64,000 nt of DNA from Bryum argenteum (lineage: Eukaryota > Streptophyta > Bryopsida > Bryales > Bryaceae), in NCBI GenBank assembly GCA_037043015.1, contig CM073330.1, positions 4,303,263 through 4,367,262 of the forward strand. Direction: 5' to 3'. The stretch's first letter is position 1, and every line of letters starts with the position of its first letter. The position numbers and the translations under genes were made by a program. Below the pieces are notes generated by a model, which saw only the letters and a list, made by a program, of their open reading frames with translations, was not told where the DNA came from and searched no databases. Positions 1 to 13,239 of this stretch are shown here, in pieces.

Positions 1-1099
1 TTGGCTTTCGTAGACAAGAAGCCAAAGATTAGATTTTTATAGGTATCTCTTGTATATTTAAAAAAAAAACTATACCAAACTCAGTATCAAATACCATTTA
101 GCAACAAAGAAAGAAACACCTTAGAGCATCTTGTTATACGGTGAGTAAAGTCACCCCGAACAACTCAAAGATAAAGTAGACTCTTTATGAATTGCGTAAA
201 ATCCATGACTAAAGTCAAATCCTGGATATGAAGGCATCTTGTGACGATGTGAGGATATGTCACAAAGCCACTCAAAGACTAATCCAAGATAAGACTTTAG
301 TTACGGAAGCCCTACATACGGATACTAAATACCAAGATGCGCATTATATATCTCTCAAAGCCCCGAATTACAAGTTGAAGTAAAAGTCCCTACGACGATA
401 CCATATGAATCAAAGCAATATGTATCGGACCATTCACTAGCCATCCTCAAGACAATCGTCGTACTAGAAGTCTGCGAGTTTCTTACTTAGATTGTAGTTT
501 TCAACTTTTGTAGTTTCAAGTTTCAATCGTCATAGTCTGAAAATTTTGAATCTACTCCTTGATCTTAACCGGTGCATTGAAGCAATCATGATATGAGCAG
601 TTAAAATAAAAAAAACACTACATCACACCAATTGAATAATGTACAAGTCCAATACAGTCAACATTTGCTTATTTCGTGCTAGTATGGCAGACCACATCAG
701 TATAGAGAAATAATATGAAATCGAACCGTGTCAACACATTTGCCATGAATGCAACATTTATCATGACCGTTTCAAGACTTTTGAATTATGGAAGGCAATT
801 CACATGGTGACGGATCCCATTTGTTGTAGCAGGAGCGGCTTTCTCCCATGAGAAGTTTTCAAAAATTCTTAAGGTAAAGAGTGTGTCTCTGCATGGCAAC
901 AGTATTCACATCATAAAACCAGCAATTCTGTACTTCGTCCTCACACAACCAGATAATTCAGATACTTCAATTTGCAATCGCAGTGAAAGCACTGAAAATG
1001 CATACTTAAGAATCATTTTTTTAGATCATGGAAAGCGGAAGAGTTTTAAAGCAAAGAGACAGTACCTTCAGTGTTCTAGAGGTTAGCTCTATGATCCGC

Positions 1100-2410
1100 A
1101 CTATTGTCAACTAGGTAACCTCGCATTTGAAGCATGATACGCCTACAAGATGATCTGGGGCCTCCTTACTAACACCATACTCCCCGCCGCATGAGACCAC
1201 ACCATCAAGTAGCGGGCGCATTGCTTCGTCCCACGGGCAATGTGCTCAAACGCAAGCGACAAGAGCGCATCACGGCAAAGCACGGCTATGCCCTCGTTGT
1301 GCACTGGTCACCCGCCGCATGTGAAGCGAGCAATTCCGGTCTATCAACATCCCAATCGCTATTTCGGAAAAGAAAAGAAAGAATTAAGCGGCGCGTATTG
1401 GAAAAAGTACTTACGGTGAAGAATCCTGGCGTGTTACCTTGTGGAGGGTGGGGTGGAGATCACGAACAAAGTGGAGATCGAGCAGAAACTTAAGATCCGG
1501 ACAAAGAATAAGTCAGTATTACCAAAATATAAGGTGAAAGAGAGAGAGAGGATAACATGTTAAGGAGAGGGTGATGGATACTCAAACATACCCTTTGAAT
1601 CAAGAGATGAAATAAACACCACATAGCATCCTGCTCCCTTCCATCCGGTCTTCCTCTTGCTCTTGCTAAATTGCTTGACAATGCTAAAACGATTGCTTCA
1701 AAAGAGCGATGATAGATTTCTCCCTAGTAACTTCGGAAGAAGTTCAACACTGAAGCCCTTTGTAGCAAAGACAGAGGCAGTGCGGAGGGGCGAAAGAGTC
1801 ACGAAGGGATCCTCGTGGAAAACGAGGCGAAGAGGTGTAAGGCTCAACACTTGGAATCGCTTGAACCGGGAGCGGTCGGTTGCGCCAATCTCTCAACGAC
1901 CTCTGCTATGAGTCTTGGTGCTGCGGCGAACGGAGGATAGAAACAAGGATTAATACATGCTCTTGAACTAGTCTTTCGTCACTATTTTTGCAATAAAGAG
2001 CCATTCGAGAGGTGTTTAATAATTTTGCGGCGAGAGGACATTTGGGTGGAGTACATATTTGAACAGTAATTCCGAGATCACCATCCAAGCCTGCGAGGAA
2101 GCGGAGAAGCATGAATCAAAAATTTGTGGAGGTCGATGCGACAACGTCCGTTTCGGCACTTCATCCACCAGGCACTAAGCAAGCTGAATCGAGGAGGATA
2201 GAGGAGGCTCGTGAAGGGCAAGCACTTACAGAAGGAGACAGGAAACCCTCGGCCGGAAACGCGCGAGTGAGGGTGACGTCCGGTTCGGGGATGTGTGTGA
2301 GAAAGAGAAAGGGGGCAAGATCGAAGACAGAGAGAGAGGAGCAGTGCTTGAAGGAGGAAGCTCAACGTGGCCGTCGAGATTCCTTCGTTCCGCTGCAACA
2401 TGCACACCCG
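1100..2410 (-). pseudogene. GGPPS-like gene fragment, copy A
   Basis: This matches the copy B fragment at 27540-28870, with more damage. The isoprenyl synthase exon lies at about 1200-1330 on the minus strand, but frame shifts at several CAG/CTG-type sites break it. It is inferred to be the same non-functional or mis-sequenced fragment. It is not an independent gene record, because the two blocks are recent copies. Confidence 0.45.
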
Positions 2411-2524
2411 GTGGGCTGCTTGGGTGGCTAGGCGGTTTCAGATCTAAGTTCTTGTTCACATCCATTATTCGAGGAGCAAGTGGGCCGGAGATGCAGGAAG
2501 TACGAAGAGAGCGAGGCAAATAGA

Positions 2525-2680
2525 AATGAGTAGCATTTTTTGGTTTTTGACTTTTTGGACATAGTATAAGGCAAATATTTCTAAACGACCGTTCAAAAAC
2601 ATTGTTGTTCTTGAACGGCCGTTGAGAAATATTTGCCCTATCATGTCAAAACTTCGACAAAAACCGACATCATTTTTTTC
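2525..2680. repeat. Long hairpin (foldback element), copy A
   Basis: An inverted repeat is centred near 2605. The inner arms (about 33 bp, beginning GGCAAATATTTCT) differ at only three positions and enclose a 4-base loop. Weaker pairing continues outward through TTTTTGGACAT / ATGTCAAAAC to about 2525 and 2680. The arms contain the AACGACCGTT and AACGGCCGTT versions of the dispersed palindrome. This fits a MITE or a small-RNA-producing foldback. Confidence 0.7.
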
Positions 2681-2689
2681 ATTGTAAGC

Positions 2690-5600
2690 ACCCCAAAAAG
2701 CGCCATATTAGCGGAATAACGCCATTTTAACAAAATTGGTTCAAGTGACAAAATAACCAATATGTTGTGAAAAAGTTTTTTCCCATATGCATAATCAAGT
2801 TGGGTACCCTCGAGTAGAATTTTGGAGACTTATTTTAATTTTATGAACTTCATGCAAACTATTTTCTAGAAGAAGGTCAAGAAACAAAAACATAGGAAAA
2901 CATGCATATAAGATCATATAAGATATATTTGGTTCAAGACAAATACGAACGACAAGCACCTCTCTTTACAAGTTTGTGAATTTTAAGAAATGTTTCTTTT
3001 GCAAATATTCCGAAATCTTGAATTTTGGAAGAAATAACTTTGAAATTACTAGAATTTTGCAAGATTATTTTGAAAATTTTGGAGGGTGTCCACGTAGAAT
3101 TGGCAAGCTCTTTCACGTGGGTTACTTGCGAACAAGTATCGATTTGTTTATGGACATGTTCCAAAAAGCAAAATTCAAGAAATAATAATTTTAAACTACC
3201 CGTTCTAGTCTTGAAACCTAAAGTTTCTAAATGAAGATTTTTAATTTGGAAAATGGCTTTGCCTATTTTACCACATATACTTTGCAATATCCAAGCCGGG
3301 AAGAACCTTTATCCAATCCGTTGGAATGCGCAAACGGTTTAATCTAATATTCATTGTCCATTTTAGTAAATGTTTTCATTACATTAATATTTACAAATGT
3401 TGTGAGACTTTAAGTTGTTGAGAGAGGGTTAGAGGTTGAGATCTTTATGATTTGAGAATTTTAACGCTCAATGAATATTAGACACGAACAAGTGTGATAT
3501 TATGGTATTTTTAATGAATCTTACGGATTCAGAAATTGCATAATATCATGAAGGGATAATATTGATTTCCCATTTCATGCAAAATCACAGTTACTAATAT
3601 TCATTAAAAATTATATCGAGATTCAATTATATATTTCTATACATATGGAGTTCCGGATATTATACTTCACATAGTGCCCCTAGACTATCTAAAGGTTATG
3701 ATTATGTTCTAGGCGACACTCAAAATTGATGTGATATTATAGAGGTCGAAGGTGATATTATGGAAAATGAGTGGCTCATATAACTATGGAGAAGTTCACT
3801 TCGTTGGTGTCTTTCTGATCATACGTGCCCTTTTCCTAATCAATGAATTTCGGTGAGATCCGGTTATTGGGACGTGGGGGCTTCATTCTCATGTCCTATT
3901 CCCGTATGGCGGACATGCTATTTAAAGCGGAGGCGATAACGTGGCATTGCGGTGGCGCTCTTTTCTCGAGGTCGACAAGAAGTAGTTATGACGGGTGCAC
4001 TTCACGGCGACGCCTTGTGACATTCATTCCGATTTGTTTCTGCAGTCGCTTCCACCGTGAGGAGCATACGTCGTGGTCACGGTTAGAATCACTGTGACGG
4101 CGGTGAACAGCCGTTTGAAGGAGAATGAGTCGTTCTACTTCCAGGTTTATTGAGTTTGAGGCCGGTAGGTGGTGACCTTTCACGCATCCCGAGCCATTGA
4201 CCGACTTCGGCTCGTGACGGGACTCGACACGAACGGACCCGTCCGCTTCCTTCTCTCGGGTTCCACCTCACTTGTTAACATGTAGAATTAGCTTGTTGTC
4301 ATATTTGCTTAGCTACTAGCGACTCAATCAATTTCGGATAGTACAAGACGGTAGCTCCGAGGTCATTCTGATGATTGAATGTCTGTCTCTAGTCATTTGA
4401 AGCCGTTGCGTTATCGGGGGCGGTCGGGGGCGTCGGTAGTTACTACGGCGTTCAATATGCGATTCGTACTTCAAGTTAACCGATTCCACTTGAACCCCAA
4501 GTTCACTTACTATAGTTAGTAGTTGGCACCCATACACTCTCGGTGATTGTGCTAGCAATTGAACCGCATTGAATGGAGAGTAGTAAATCTTTATAGTAAG
4601 TGCATCATCTTTGTTGAATTGAGTTCATTAGATTGCGGACTACTTGTAGCCACTCTTATAATACCTGCTCATTGATTCCCTCATTCAATCGGTCTACGAC
4701 TAGTAAGATTCAATCTGATCAGTTGAATTCTTAGTACTTTAGTTAGTAGTACTTACTAGGCGAGGAATGTCATGATCATTACGTATTAGAAGTTAGATCA
4801 ATTCATGAATTTTCATTTGAACAATCATGCATTCCTATACTTGAAATGCTCAATGACACCTAGTTACTTTGCTTCATATTATGCGGTTTAAATAAAATTT
4901 GAAAGTGTCTGCGTGGTATGGTAATACTATACATTCAATGAAAATGTTAGCAAGGTTCGTGAGGAAAAAAGATATTGAGAGCGATGCAGCGAATCGCGAT
5001 GGAGAATTGTCGATTTAATCGAGCGTTTGTCGATTTAATCCGGCGGCCGCAAATCCTCAATTGCAGTAAAAATGGCATCATGCCGCTAATATGGCACACA
5101 TCTACTTTTCGACGATGACGCAAAAAGCGTGTGATATTACATAATTCTCGAGATGATATTATGGAAAATGAATGACAATGTTTATAATGGCGTGATATTA
5201 TTAAAATAATCGCCAAGCCCGTATAAGCGGTTCACATTGATATATTGAGGGGACATCTTTCAGATCGACCACCGAGGTCGAGAGGCACGTGTAGCGATCG
5301 AGTGACAAATGAATCGGGCGGTCGTTGATTTGGTTTATTCATAGTTCAAATGATCACCAATTTGGATCGCGGATCTGTTTCACTTGAAATGAGCTCAATC
5401 AGAAATGTTCTGCATGGGCGTTGAAGATTTCGAGGTAAGCGGTATGTGGTAATGGCGCTAAGATGTATGTGGTTCTCGCGGATCGTTTCAGTTAAGACGA
5501 CCGTTTAAATTATGGCGCAAGATCACGATTTCATTTTCTCTAAAGCACGCCCGATTAGTATTATCGATGCGCAAATTGTAGATATTCTTGGGCGGCCGCT

Positions 5601-6680
5601 CGGATATGCGTCCACACACCGTCGAAAGATGTTATGCAGGTGAGACTTCTAAATGTTATCGGGTACCATGATGGTAGCTTGTATGGCGGCCATGTTACAA
5701 AATCCGGAAAGCATATGGGCGGTGGTTCTCCATTGCCCTACGCGTTCGCATGCGATGTTTTACGGGCGGTCGTTCGATTAATTGTTTGATCCACTTTGTG
5801 GAAGGTACCGTGACTTTTGGTGAGTCAATTGCTTGAAGTCGTGGGTCACATCGGTTCTCAGGGGCCAGCGATTATTTGTGATTTTAGGATGAAGTTTTCG
5901 GTTTCTCCTATTTACCGATGTGATCATGTTACCTCCTTCAAGTTGTTGTCCCACTTTTCGATGTCGTTCTCTGTTTACGGTGCACTCACTGAGGCTCGGA
6001 AGATTGATGTCATTCTTCTACTTCTGCGGAATCCTATATCTCTTGCACTTCTTTATTAGAGATGTCGTGGTCCTCCTGTATCTACGAGACAATGTACTAC
6101 ACTGAGTCTCGGCAGAATCACTCGGTGCGTGTCGTGCGCACATCATCGGTGGTAGTCAATTCCTCCTGGACGGCAAAACATTCTTGTCTCGTGCTCCACC
6201 GAACCGTATTGTTTGCGGGGTTTTGGGATATGACAAGACGGACTCGGGGTTGAGAGTCATCAAGACTTCGGTGGATGATGATCCTATTCCCCAGTGTGAG
6301 GGATTGGAATCGACCAATGGTCGTGGAATGGCCTTACTTGCAAAACATGATGACGGAGGCGACTGCGGACGTCATTATAGTGAACGCGTGGATCGAATGC
6401 GTGTATTGACGGCCGGAGCGTTTTGGGAGAAGGGAATGTTGGCATCGTAGTTCTCGCAGTAATCGACGGAGATGTGCTCTTGTCGACATGCTCATACCAT
6501 GGCCAAAGCGTCAAGTTTTTCATTGCGTCGGGAGAGAGAGGTGAGTGTGTGCGACCACGCTAGGAAGAACATGGCGCTCGTCATGCAAGGAATGGTGGGC
6601 CTAGGACTCCGGGAAAGCGTGAGGTATCGCTATCAAACAAGATCTCGTCACGCGCGCGTGAAAAGAAGATAGGCGGAAGT
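2690..6680. other. AT-rich noncoding middle of copy A
   Basis: No convincing coding exon was seen between the hairpin and the DUF7869-like region. The stretch contains repeated GTGATATTAT motifs (near 3500, 3730, 5130 and 5205), the TTAAAATGGC-type motif in both orientations (2701-2731 minus, 5066-5098 plus), and several copies of the RRCGGYCGYY near-palindrome (5040, 5318, 5591). The counterpart in copy B is 29132-33090. Confidence 0.6.
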
Positions 6681-6682
6681 CC

Positions 6683-8149
6683 TTGTTATCGCAGGCAGGC
6701 GCTTGCAAGAGTCTTCGTTCAAAGATCTTTCGCAACCAAGGTTGTACTAGAAAGTTCGGGGTGGGGGTGGTGATTGCATTACGCACCGAGATGTACATCG
6801 CGGTCGTTCCAGGCGAAGTCGATGAAGAACCTTGGCGTTCACGAGGCATGCGCGCGTTTGCGATTGGAAGCGAAGGTGTGGTCACGGTGGGGGAGGAGAT
6901 TTGCATAAAAGCACGGATAATCCACAATGTAAGTGCGGCGTTCCGAGTGCGCTTCTAGGGTGAAAGCGACAAGAGAGAGGGCTCCTCGGCAACTTGTCGC
7001 GCAGTAAGTGTCGGACTAAGAGTCTCAAGCCGTCGAGACTCTTCGCTCATTCTCTGTCGACAAAAGCGGACCACATGCCCACATGCACGGACGCTTTCTT
7101 ACGGTGAGAGGGCGCTCGTGAAGGTTCTTCTATGAGAACACGTTGGAGTTCGCTCCTAGAGGGCGTCAACAAGGTAATTGTCAATTTACGAACTCGACAT
7201 TCCATTTTCCCTCGATTGTTGTTCCAATGCGATCATCCTATCCGAGTTCACTCGGTTTTGGATGGGCGCAAAAAATTCTCCATGGAATTGTTAGTTAGTT
7301 TCTGACGGTCGTTCAAAATGATCCTCAATAATTCTCTCAGGCTTTCCTTCCGAGAAGGTGGGGGATGACACTATGGATGCAAGGCGGAGAATATCCGAGG
7401 ATACATGTATCGGGCGGTCGCTCGAGTAATTACTTGACGACGTTCGGGGTCATCTCTTGATGCATGTGCCTTTGCATTGTTTCTAGGAAGGCCACCGAGA
7501 ATCATGATCGAATGTAGACCTCAATTTGCGGACGCTATTGAGGAAATGCTTTGACCCCTTCAACGTTGCTCTGTCACCATTCCCCAGGTCAATGAGGGCT
7601 CGGCCTCGACCACGATCTCGCGACCTTGCTTGACCAGAAGACGTGGCAAGCATTTTCGAGGACTTTCGGTGAAGGGCGGAGATGACTTCTCAAGGTCGGC
7701 CAGATGTGACAGGTGGGGGCCCTTGGCGCGACGTTCGTCTCGCGATCGGAGAATTGACAGCGTCAACCGGAAGTTCCCGATTACACCTCTTCGCGCGGGG
7801 AGGCATGTCGGCGGGCGTGTGTGCTGCCCGACGGCGCTATCAAAATATCGCCCTCCCCGAATGTTGTCTATTATCCAGAATAAGATGGACCATTCCAAAG
7901 CAGCGTGCCTGAATTTGCAAGGAAGACCAAGTCCTTGGGCAGCTTACGTAAAACTACCGGTCGTGGTGGCCGGGGATGTTGCTCACGAGACGCAGTGGCC
8001 AGGGATGCAGCATGCTGTGACTGCCGTATTCGATTCGACGCAATTTCTCAGTGGGATCAATGTCCCAGCAGGATTCTTCGTGATCTTGAGGAGCCGCCCA
8101 CAAGATGGTTCCGAAGCCTATTCAGGAGGGTCCGGCCCACGCCACTATT
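6683..8149 (+). pseudogene. DUF7869-like transposon gene, copy A (partial)
   Basis: This corresponds segment by segment to the copy B gene. The segment with NQGCTRKFGVGVV lies near 6735-6780, EEICIKARIIHNVS near 6895-6930, and LSIIQNKMDHSK near 7860-7900. The frame changes between segments, and the sequence ends at the N run before the region encoding the GHTHDDID motif. The remainder probably falls in the gap. Many breaks coincide with CAG/CTG discrepancies against copy B, so some may be sequence errors. Confidence 0.55.
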
Positions 8150-8249
8150 NNNNNNNNNNNNNNNNNNNNNNNNNNNNNNNNNNNNNNNNNNNNNNNNNNN
8201 NNNNNNNNNNNNNNNNNNNNNNNNNNNNNNNNNNNNNNNNNNNNNNNNN
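8150..8249. other. Assembly gap, exactly 100 N
   Basis: This is a run of exactly 100 N, the usual placeholder for a scaffold join of unknown size. It lies inside the DUF7869-like gene of copy A, and the sequence to its right (8250 onward) does not continue the copy B sequence. Linkage of the two sides is therefore weaker than elsewhere. Confidence 0.98.
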
Positions 8250-9598
8250 CAACAGATGGTACCTCACGAATGTGAAAGCGCATCCGGTGACGTAGAAATA
8301 TTTGCAGTATTTGAGGTCACGCAGAATCGATCCGACATCAAAGTCTTCGAACTCTTCATTTGCAAAACTTTCCATAGCGGATTCTCCCACACACCATCCT
8401 CTCGCACAAAACCTCAATTCCGTTAATGGCAATATTCAGGTAAATGGCACACTTGGGGTGAAAAAATGAGGAAATCATGAAGAGATATACGTAAAATGGG
8501 GACGTTGTGGGATAATATGGAAAAAGGAGTCATTTTGTGCGTAATTGTCAAGCCAACACTTAAAACATAGAAGGAATTTGGCCAAAAATACCAAGATTCA
8601 ATCGAGATTCGATGCAAAGCATCGAAAGTTTTATGCAAGATGCACCTAATTATCAACACATTATTGAGAATCATCACCAGAGTATTGAACTGTGATCTCA
8701 ATCAACACACACTACCGAACTTTCAAGTTCTGCTTCATATATAAATGGTATTGCACCTCCCTCCTCTATCCTATAATAACACCCTCCATCGAATAAGTCA
8801 CCACACAATGTATCGTAGAAGAATTTCGCAAGAACAAGGTGAATTCAACACATTCTTGAGGATCATTTCATCATCAGTTTTCGGAACTGCAGTCCTGAAA
8901 CATTATTACACGGTACTAGAACTTTCAATCTTTATTTCCTAATATAAGTGCTACTACATCTTCCTCGCTTCCTCCTCAAGTACATCTTGTACTCCTACTT
9001 ACAAGGACGTTCTCTCATAAAACAACTATGAATGATCACGGATGTCGAAGTGCATTATTGCAAAAGATCGTCCGCCCTTGCGAAGAGTGCACTTCAACAA
9101 TTGGATACAAAGACAGTCGAATGTAGGAACCTCCTTCGACTAATCTACCCTACACCATTCTTACCTACCTGAGCGATAGATGGAGAGGATCTAAAGAAGG
9201 ACGCCGCTGAGCGACGGCAAAGTCGTAGGATCTCAAGACAAATACTATGCAACCTCCTAGGCTCGCAATGAATCTTTATTATCCGAACTCGTATTTCTGA
9301 GGCTTTTTGCTTCCACAACCCATGTTTCACCGGACAAACGCAAGAGTGATACGGGATGAATCTCCTTTTTCCCTTAGTTTCTTTGGTGGATTCCCCACAT
9401 CCGTATCGCTTCATCGCTCCCTGCCCGTTAGTCCATGCCTCGACGAACTTCGCCCCTTGCGATTCTTCCCTAAGTGTTGGGGCTAAAATTGATGGGTAGA
9501 ATGCAAAAATAATGCATTTGACAGTGCCCTTTCAACTTTCTATTTTTATTTCCCCTTCAATTCATACAATCTACCCCCGACATGACATGCGGAGAGGA

Positions 9599-9772
9599 AT
9601 GAAACGAAGGGGAATAAAAGTAGAGAGTCAAGGCCATGGCACAGACGAAATATGTTCGAGTTATCTCTTGTGATGTATAAAATTCATTGATTCATGCACC
9701 GAAAGAGATGACTCAAGAGCATTGTGTTTGTTCCATGGCCTCGGCTCTCTACTTATATTCCCCTCGCTTCAT
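9599..9772. repeat. Foldback element, copy 1
   Basis: About 175 bp that folds on itself. The left arm runs ATGAAACGAAGGGG...GAGAGTC...GGCCATGG and pairs with CCATGGCCTCGGCTCTCTAC...CTTCAT. The inner arms GTTATCTCTT and AAGAGATGAC continue the stem. A second, alternative hairpin shares the left arm with the TATTTCCCCTTC stretch just upstream (about 9545). This is one of four copies. Confidence 0.7.
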
Positions 9773-10360
9773 ACCACCGCTTTCATGTTATGCGGTTTTA
9801 CGATCCCACAACCTCGCGTTTCCAATAGAGATACCACTGGATGAACCTCCGTCTGATGGAAGCCCTTTATCTTTTTCTCTCTTTGTTTCATTTGTGGGCT
9901 CTGCACATCTGCGTATCGCATCATCGATCCCGACCTCGCTGCTTCGTACTCTCGACAAACTTCGCTCCCCGCTATTCTTGCCGCAAGTGTTGGGGCGGAA
10001 ATCGAATGCGTGAAATGCAAAAATAATCCACTTGATAGTGCAAAGAGAATCGACATATTGCTCAAAACCCCATTGTAGTTTCGTCGCCAAGCAAGCAAAT
10101 CCCAAGCATGAACTAATACTGCTCAACCATCCAAGGCATTTTTATTTCCCCTTCATTTCATTGGTGGGTTCCTCTACATCCGCATCCCTCTTCTTCGATC
10201 CGGCCTCGTGGGTCAAACTCCTCGACGAACTTCGCTCTCCTCGCTTCTTCTTGCCGTAAGTGTTGCAATGTAAATCCAATGCGTGGAATGCGAAAATAAT
10301 CCACTTCCTTTTTATTTCCCTTCGATTCATACAATCTCTCCACACATGACATGGAGAGGA

Positions 10361-10532
10361 ATGAAACGAAGGGGAAATAAAAGTAGAGAGTCGGGCCATG
10401 GTACAAACGAAATATGTTCTGAAGTTATCTCTGGGATGTATATAATTGAGTGATAAATGCACCAAAAGAGATGACTCAAGAGCATTGTGTTTGTTTCATG
10501 GCCCCACTCTACTTTGATTCTCTCCTCGCTCC
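10361..10532. repeat. Foldback element, copy 2
   Basis: This has the same architecture as 9599-9772, with slightly more mismatches in the right arm (GCCCCACTCTAC in place of GCCTCGGCTCTCTAC). The upstream TATTTCCCTTCG stretch again offers an alternative pairing. Confidence 0.65.
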
Positions 10533-11496
10533 ATACCACTAGCATTCAAATTATGCATTTTTGTCCTTCATCTAGAGAGCTACTCAATGAGCAAACACTC
10601 CATAGTCTCATTATTTCCCTTAGTTTCATTGAATGGCTTTGCGCTCTCCACCTCAATAGCCTTGTTTTTTTCCTCGAGTTTCATTCATCTTAAGAGATGA
10701 ATCGGGGAAAAAGCCACCCAAAGACATCCACCCTCCAATTGCGCTCCCGATATTCGCGGTGGCGCCGGTAAGCGGGTGTACTTTGCGAAACATTCTCGTG
10801 AGGAAACCCTTAATGACACATCGTCTCTGAATGCTCCTTCTCCAAGAGTCACAACATCATCACAAATCTCAACGGCCGCCCAAAATCGCGCTGTTGGAGT
10901 GAGGGTCACAAGATCGCTAGTTTAAGGTCGTTCTGCACTCAATCTCAACGACGGATCGGAACGTGAACCATGAAAATCCCCCATTAAATAGTAGGTACCG
11001 ATACACCAAAAACGCGACGTCGACATGTCTTTTTTTCCTTACTTTCATTCAAGTCGCGAACGACTTCTACCTCACTCGCCAATGACCGATTAGCTTCCTA
11101 CGTGAAAGATATGGCTTCGAGCTTATTCCCCTGCCACGTTGGCTTCCCTTGGGGTGCATCACCTTGGTGGAGCACTCCGATTGACGAGATATCCATTCCC
11201 CCGGAAGAATTGAGTGAGATAAAGAACATTGTTACCGCCACCGTCCGTTCCTTTGCCATCTTGTATCCATCATGGATTTAAGAAGGCTTCAAACTCTACA
11301 AACGAGACGGAGTACTTCGTAATTTACCAAGTATTTGGCCCCCGTACATCTCCAAGTCCAAGTCCGTATATGCTCGCAGCTGACTCCATCTATGCATTTA
11401 GGGCCACAATCTTATTTTGAACCTCTTTTGATCTCATATTGATTACGTGGATGAGCAACCATGAACCTCATTTGTTCTTCCCAATCCAAATGACGG

Positions 11497-11760
11497 ACGG
11501 ATCGCTAGTTTAGGTCGTCCCGGACCGCAACACCCCTGCCTTCCGAACGACCGAACCATGTGTCAACTTGAATCTACGAGGGCGCGGTAGTTTAGGGTCG
11601 TCCTGCATCGCAACACCCCAGCCTTCCGAACGACCGCCGAGAACCATATGTCAAGCTTCACCCTACGAGGCCGTGGTAGTTTAGAGTCGCCCCGACCAAG
11701 TCACGGAACTCCTTATCGACGGTGGAGAACCATGTTGCTCATAAACGAGTACTCACGACG
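11497..11760. repeat. Short tandem array of the AGTTTAGGGTCGTCC motif
   Basis: Three units of roughly 85-95 bp each begin with (C/G)TAGTTTAGGGTCGTCC or a close variant, and most contain GAACGACCG further on. Single further copies lie at about 10917 and 12296. The motif includes one plant-type telomere heptamer (TTTAGGG), but the unit is not telomeric. Confidence 0.6.
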
Positions 11761-11948
11761 CCGCCTTAGTTCGCGCTGACGCAGGCTACGCGACCCACGA
11801 TCCGATTGGCCGCTCAAAACATTAGATCGCCTAAGGTGTAACGAGAGACTATGAAGTGATAGTAGACTTGAATTGCGCTTCTTCCGCTTTCAAGACACTA
11901 CACCCAACGAAATTGCAGTTGTTCTCTATAGGTATTCCTCAATGCCAA

Positions 11949-12017
11949 GCACTTGGATTACAATATCGTAGAATTGAATATTAATGTTTCAAAGCTACGA
12001 TTCTCGAATCCAAGTGC
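11949..12017. ncRNA. Conserved hairpin, candidate small-RNA precursor
   Basis: A 69-nt hairpin has outer arms GCACTTGGATT and AATCCAAGTGC and inner arms ATCGTAG and CTACGAT. A second copy at 56594-56660 keeps the same shape. It could give rise to a small RNA or be the tip of a foldback transposon. No expression evidence is available. Confidence 0.4.
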
Positions 12018-13239
12018 TCAAGACCAAGGAAATTCGCGATGGAGAAGTCAGCAATTGCTGGGTGTAAGTACAAGAGCACGAAGAAGCACAACCCCAAGTC
12101 TACTCTCCACTTCAAAGTCTCTCATTACCTTAAAAAGCTCCTCAAAACCATTAAGTGCCCGAAATGGTCTCCAAGTTTAGCGTTACGATGACCGCTGATC
12201 ACCTAAAGCTTAGGACGCCACGGATCGCGGCACCTAAGGATCCGACGACCGTCGATAATCATGAAAGTCATGAAGGTTGAATCGACGAGGTCAGTTAGTT
12301 TAGGGTCGTCCCCGAACAAGTCACGGAAGTCCTGAACGACGGTGGAGAACCAAGTTGATCATAAACTATGACTAATGTCGGCGTCTTAGTTCGTGGTTGA
12401 CGCAGAGCACGCGATTCATGATCCGAGCGGCCGCTCAAAACATTTTACCGTCCGAGACTCTGATCAAGGCAAAAGAAAGCGATATACAAGCAGAGACGAG
12501 CGTAAACGAGACGAGTATGCGAAGAAATCCACCGTCGGTACGGGATGGGAGACCAAATTTATTAGAAATCATCAAGTCGAACTTCATTACAGTAATGTTT
12601 GGGACTAGACAAACATAGTCGCTCATTATTGACCAACATGAATAGAAGTAAACCGCCCAAAGGACTGAAAAGTCCGAGCAATCACTTTTTTAAGTGATTA
12701 TTGGCCGACGAGCACGATGAAGAGTAATGTCGCCGCCGAAGACGACGGAGGCCGCAACTAGAGAAGCCCGGTCGACCTTGTGCGTGCTCCGATTCATTAC
12801 TTGTGGGTGGCGCACCGCCACACAAAGTTCCGTATTACATCGAGCGCCGCCACGCTAGAGTGTTTCGTGGCCTCCCGCTTGGGTAAGATCCCGTCCCACG
12901 AACTCTCGCACGGCCGTCCGAAACCATGGCGCCGACCGCACCAATACCCCCTCAAGAAACAAGATCAAGACAAAAGTCGATTCACAGAAGAGAGAATAAT
13001 GCCGTAGTTATGGCCACCAAAACTGGAGAGTGGGGGAGAGGTGGGAGGGTTAGGAACTCACCGTCAACGAGGGCCATCCGATGGTTTCGACATCACGTCT
13101 CCATGTGCATCCAAAGCCGACCTGTCATAGTCGAGGACCCAACTCCTCCGACGTTCCCTGCACGGGCGAGCCCCGGAACTTTCGATAGCGAATATAATGA
13201 CCACCACGCGGCCGCAGTCGCATTAGATACGTGGCATCA

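Larger units (their letters stand above)
1..8149. repeat. Large duplicated block, copy A (truncated by gap)
   Basis: This block is colinear, at high identity, with 26448-34683. Position 1 corresponds to about 26448 and 8149 to about 34683. The two copies share the GGPPS-like fragment, the long hairpin, the AT-rich middle and the DUF7869-like gene. The left end is not reached in this window and the right end is cut by the run of N. Differences between copies are mostly small indels and swaps at CAG/CTG positions. Nothing LTR-like (TG...CA ends, primer binding site, reverse transcriptase) was seen. It is therefore either a large DNA transposon or a segmental duplication. Confidence 0.9.
8420..12860. 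repeat. Repeat family C, copy 1 (noncoding, foldback-rich)
   Basis: This is homologous, with divergence and rearrangement, to 51600-55440. Shared stretches include GACGTTCTCTCATAAAAC (about 9005 and 52065), the foldback elements, a repeated module around CTCGACGAACTTCGC (about 9430, 9950, 10225), and the TTTAGGGTCGTCC motif array. No protein domain was recognised. Short minus-strand readings such as AKFVEEY recur only because the module is repeated. Confidence 0.75.

Noticed and set aside
883..1086. Identical 67-codon frame in both blocks (also 27330-27533) as evidence of a conserved gene
   Set aside because: The blocks are near-identical copies, so identity says nothing about selection. No domain, and the region looks like 3' UTR or intron of the minus-strand GGPPS-like fragment.
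7630..8426. Open frames running through the N run
   Set aside because: The gap length is arbitrary, so continuity across it has no meaning.
10917..12310. Interstitial telomere sequence because of TTTAGGG
   Set aside because: Only one heptamer occurs per 85-95 bp unit, never in tandem.
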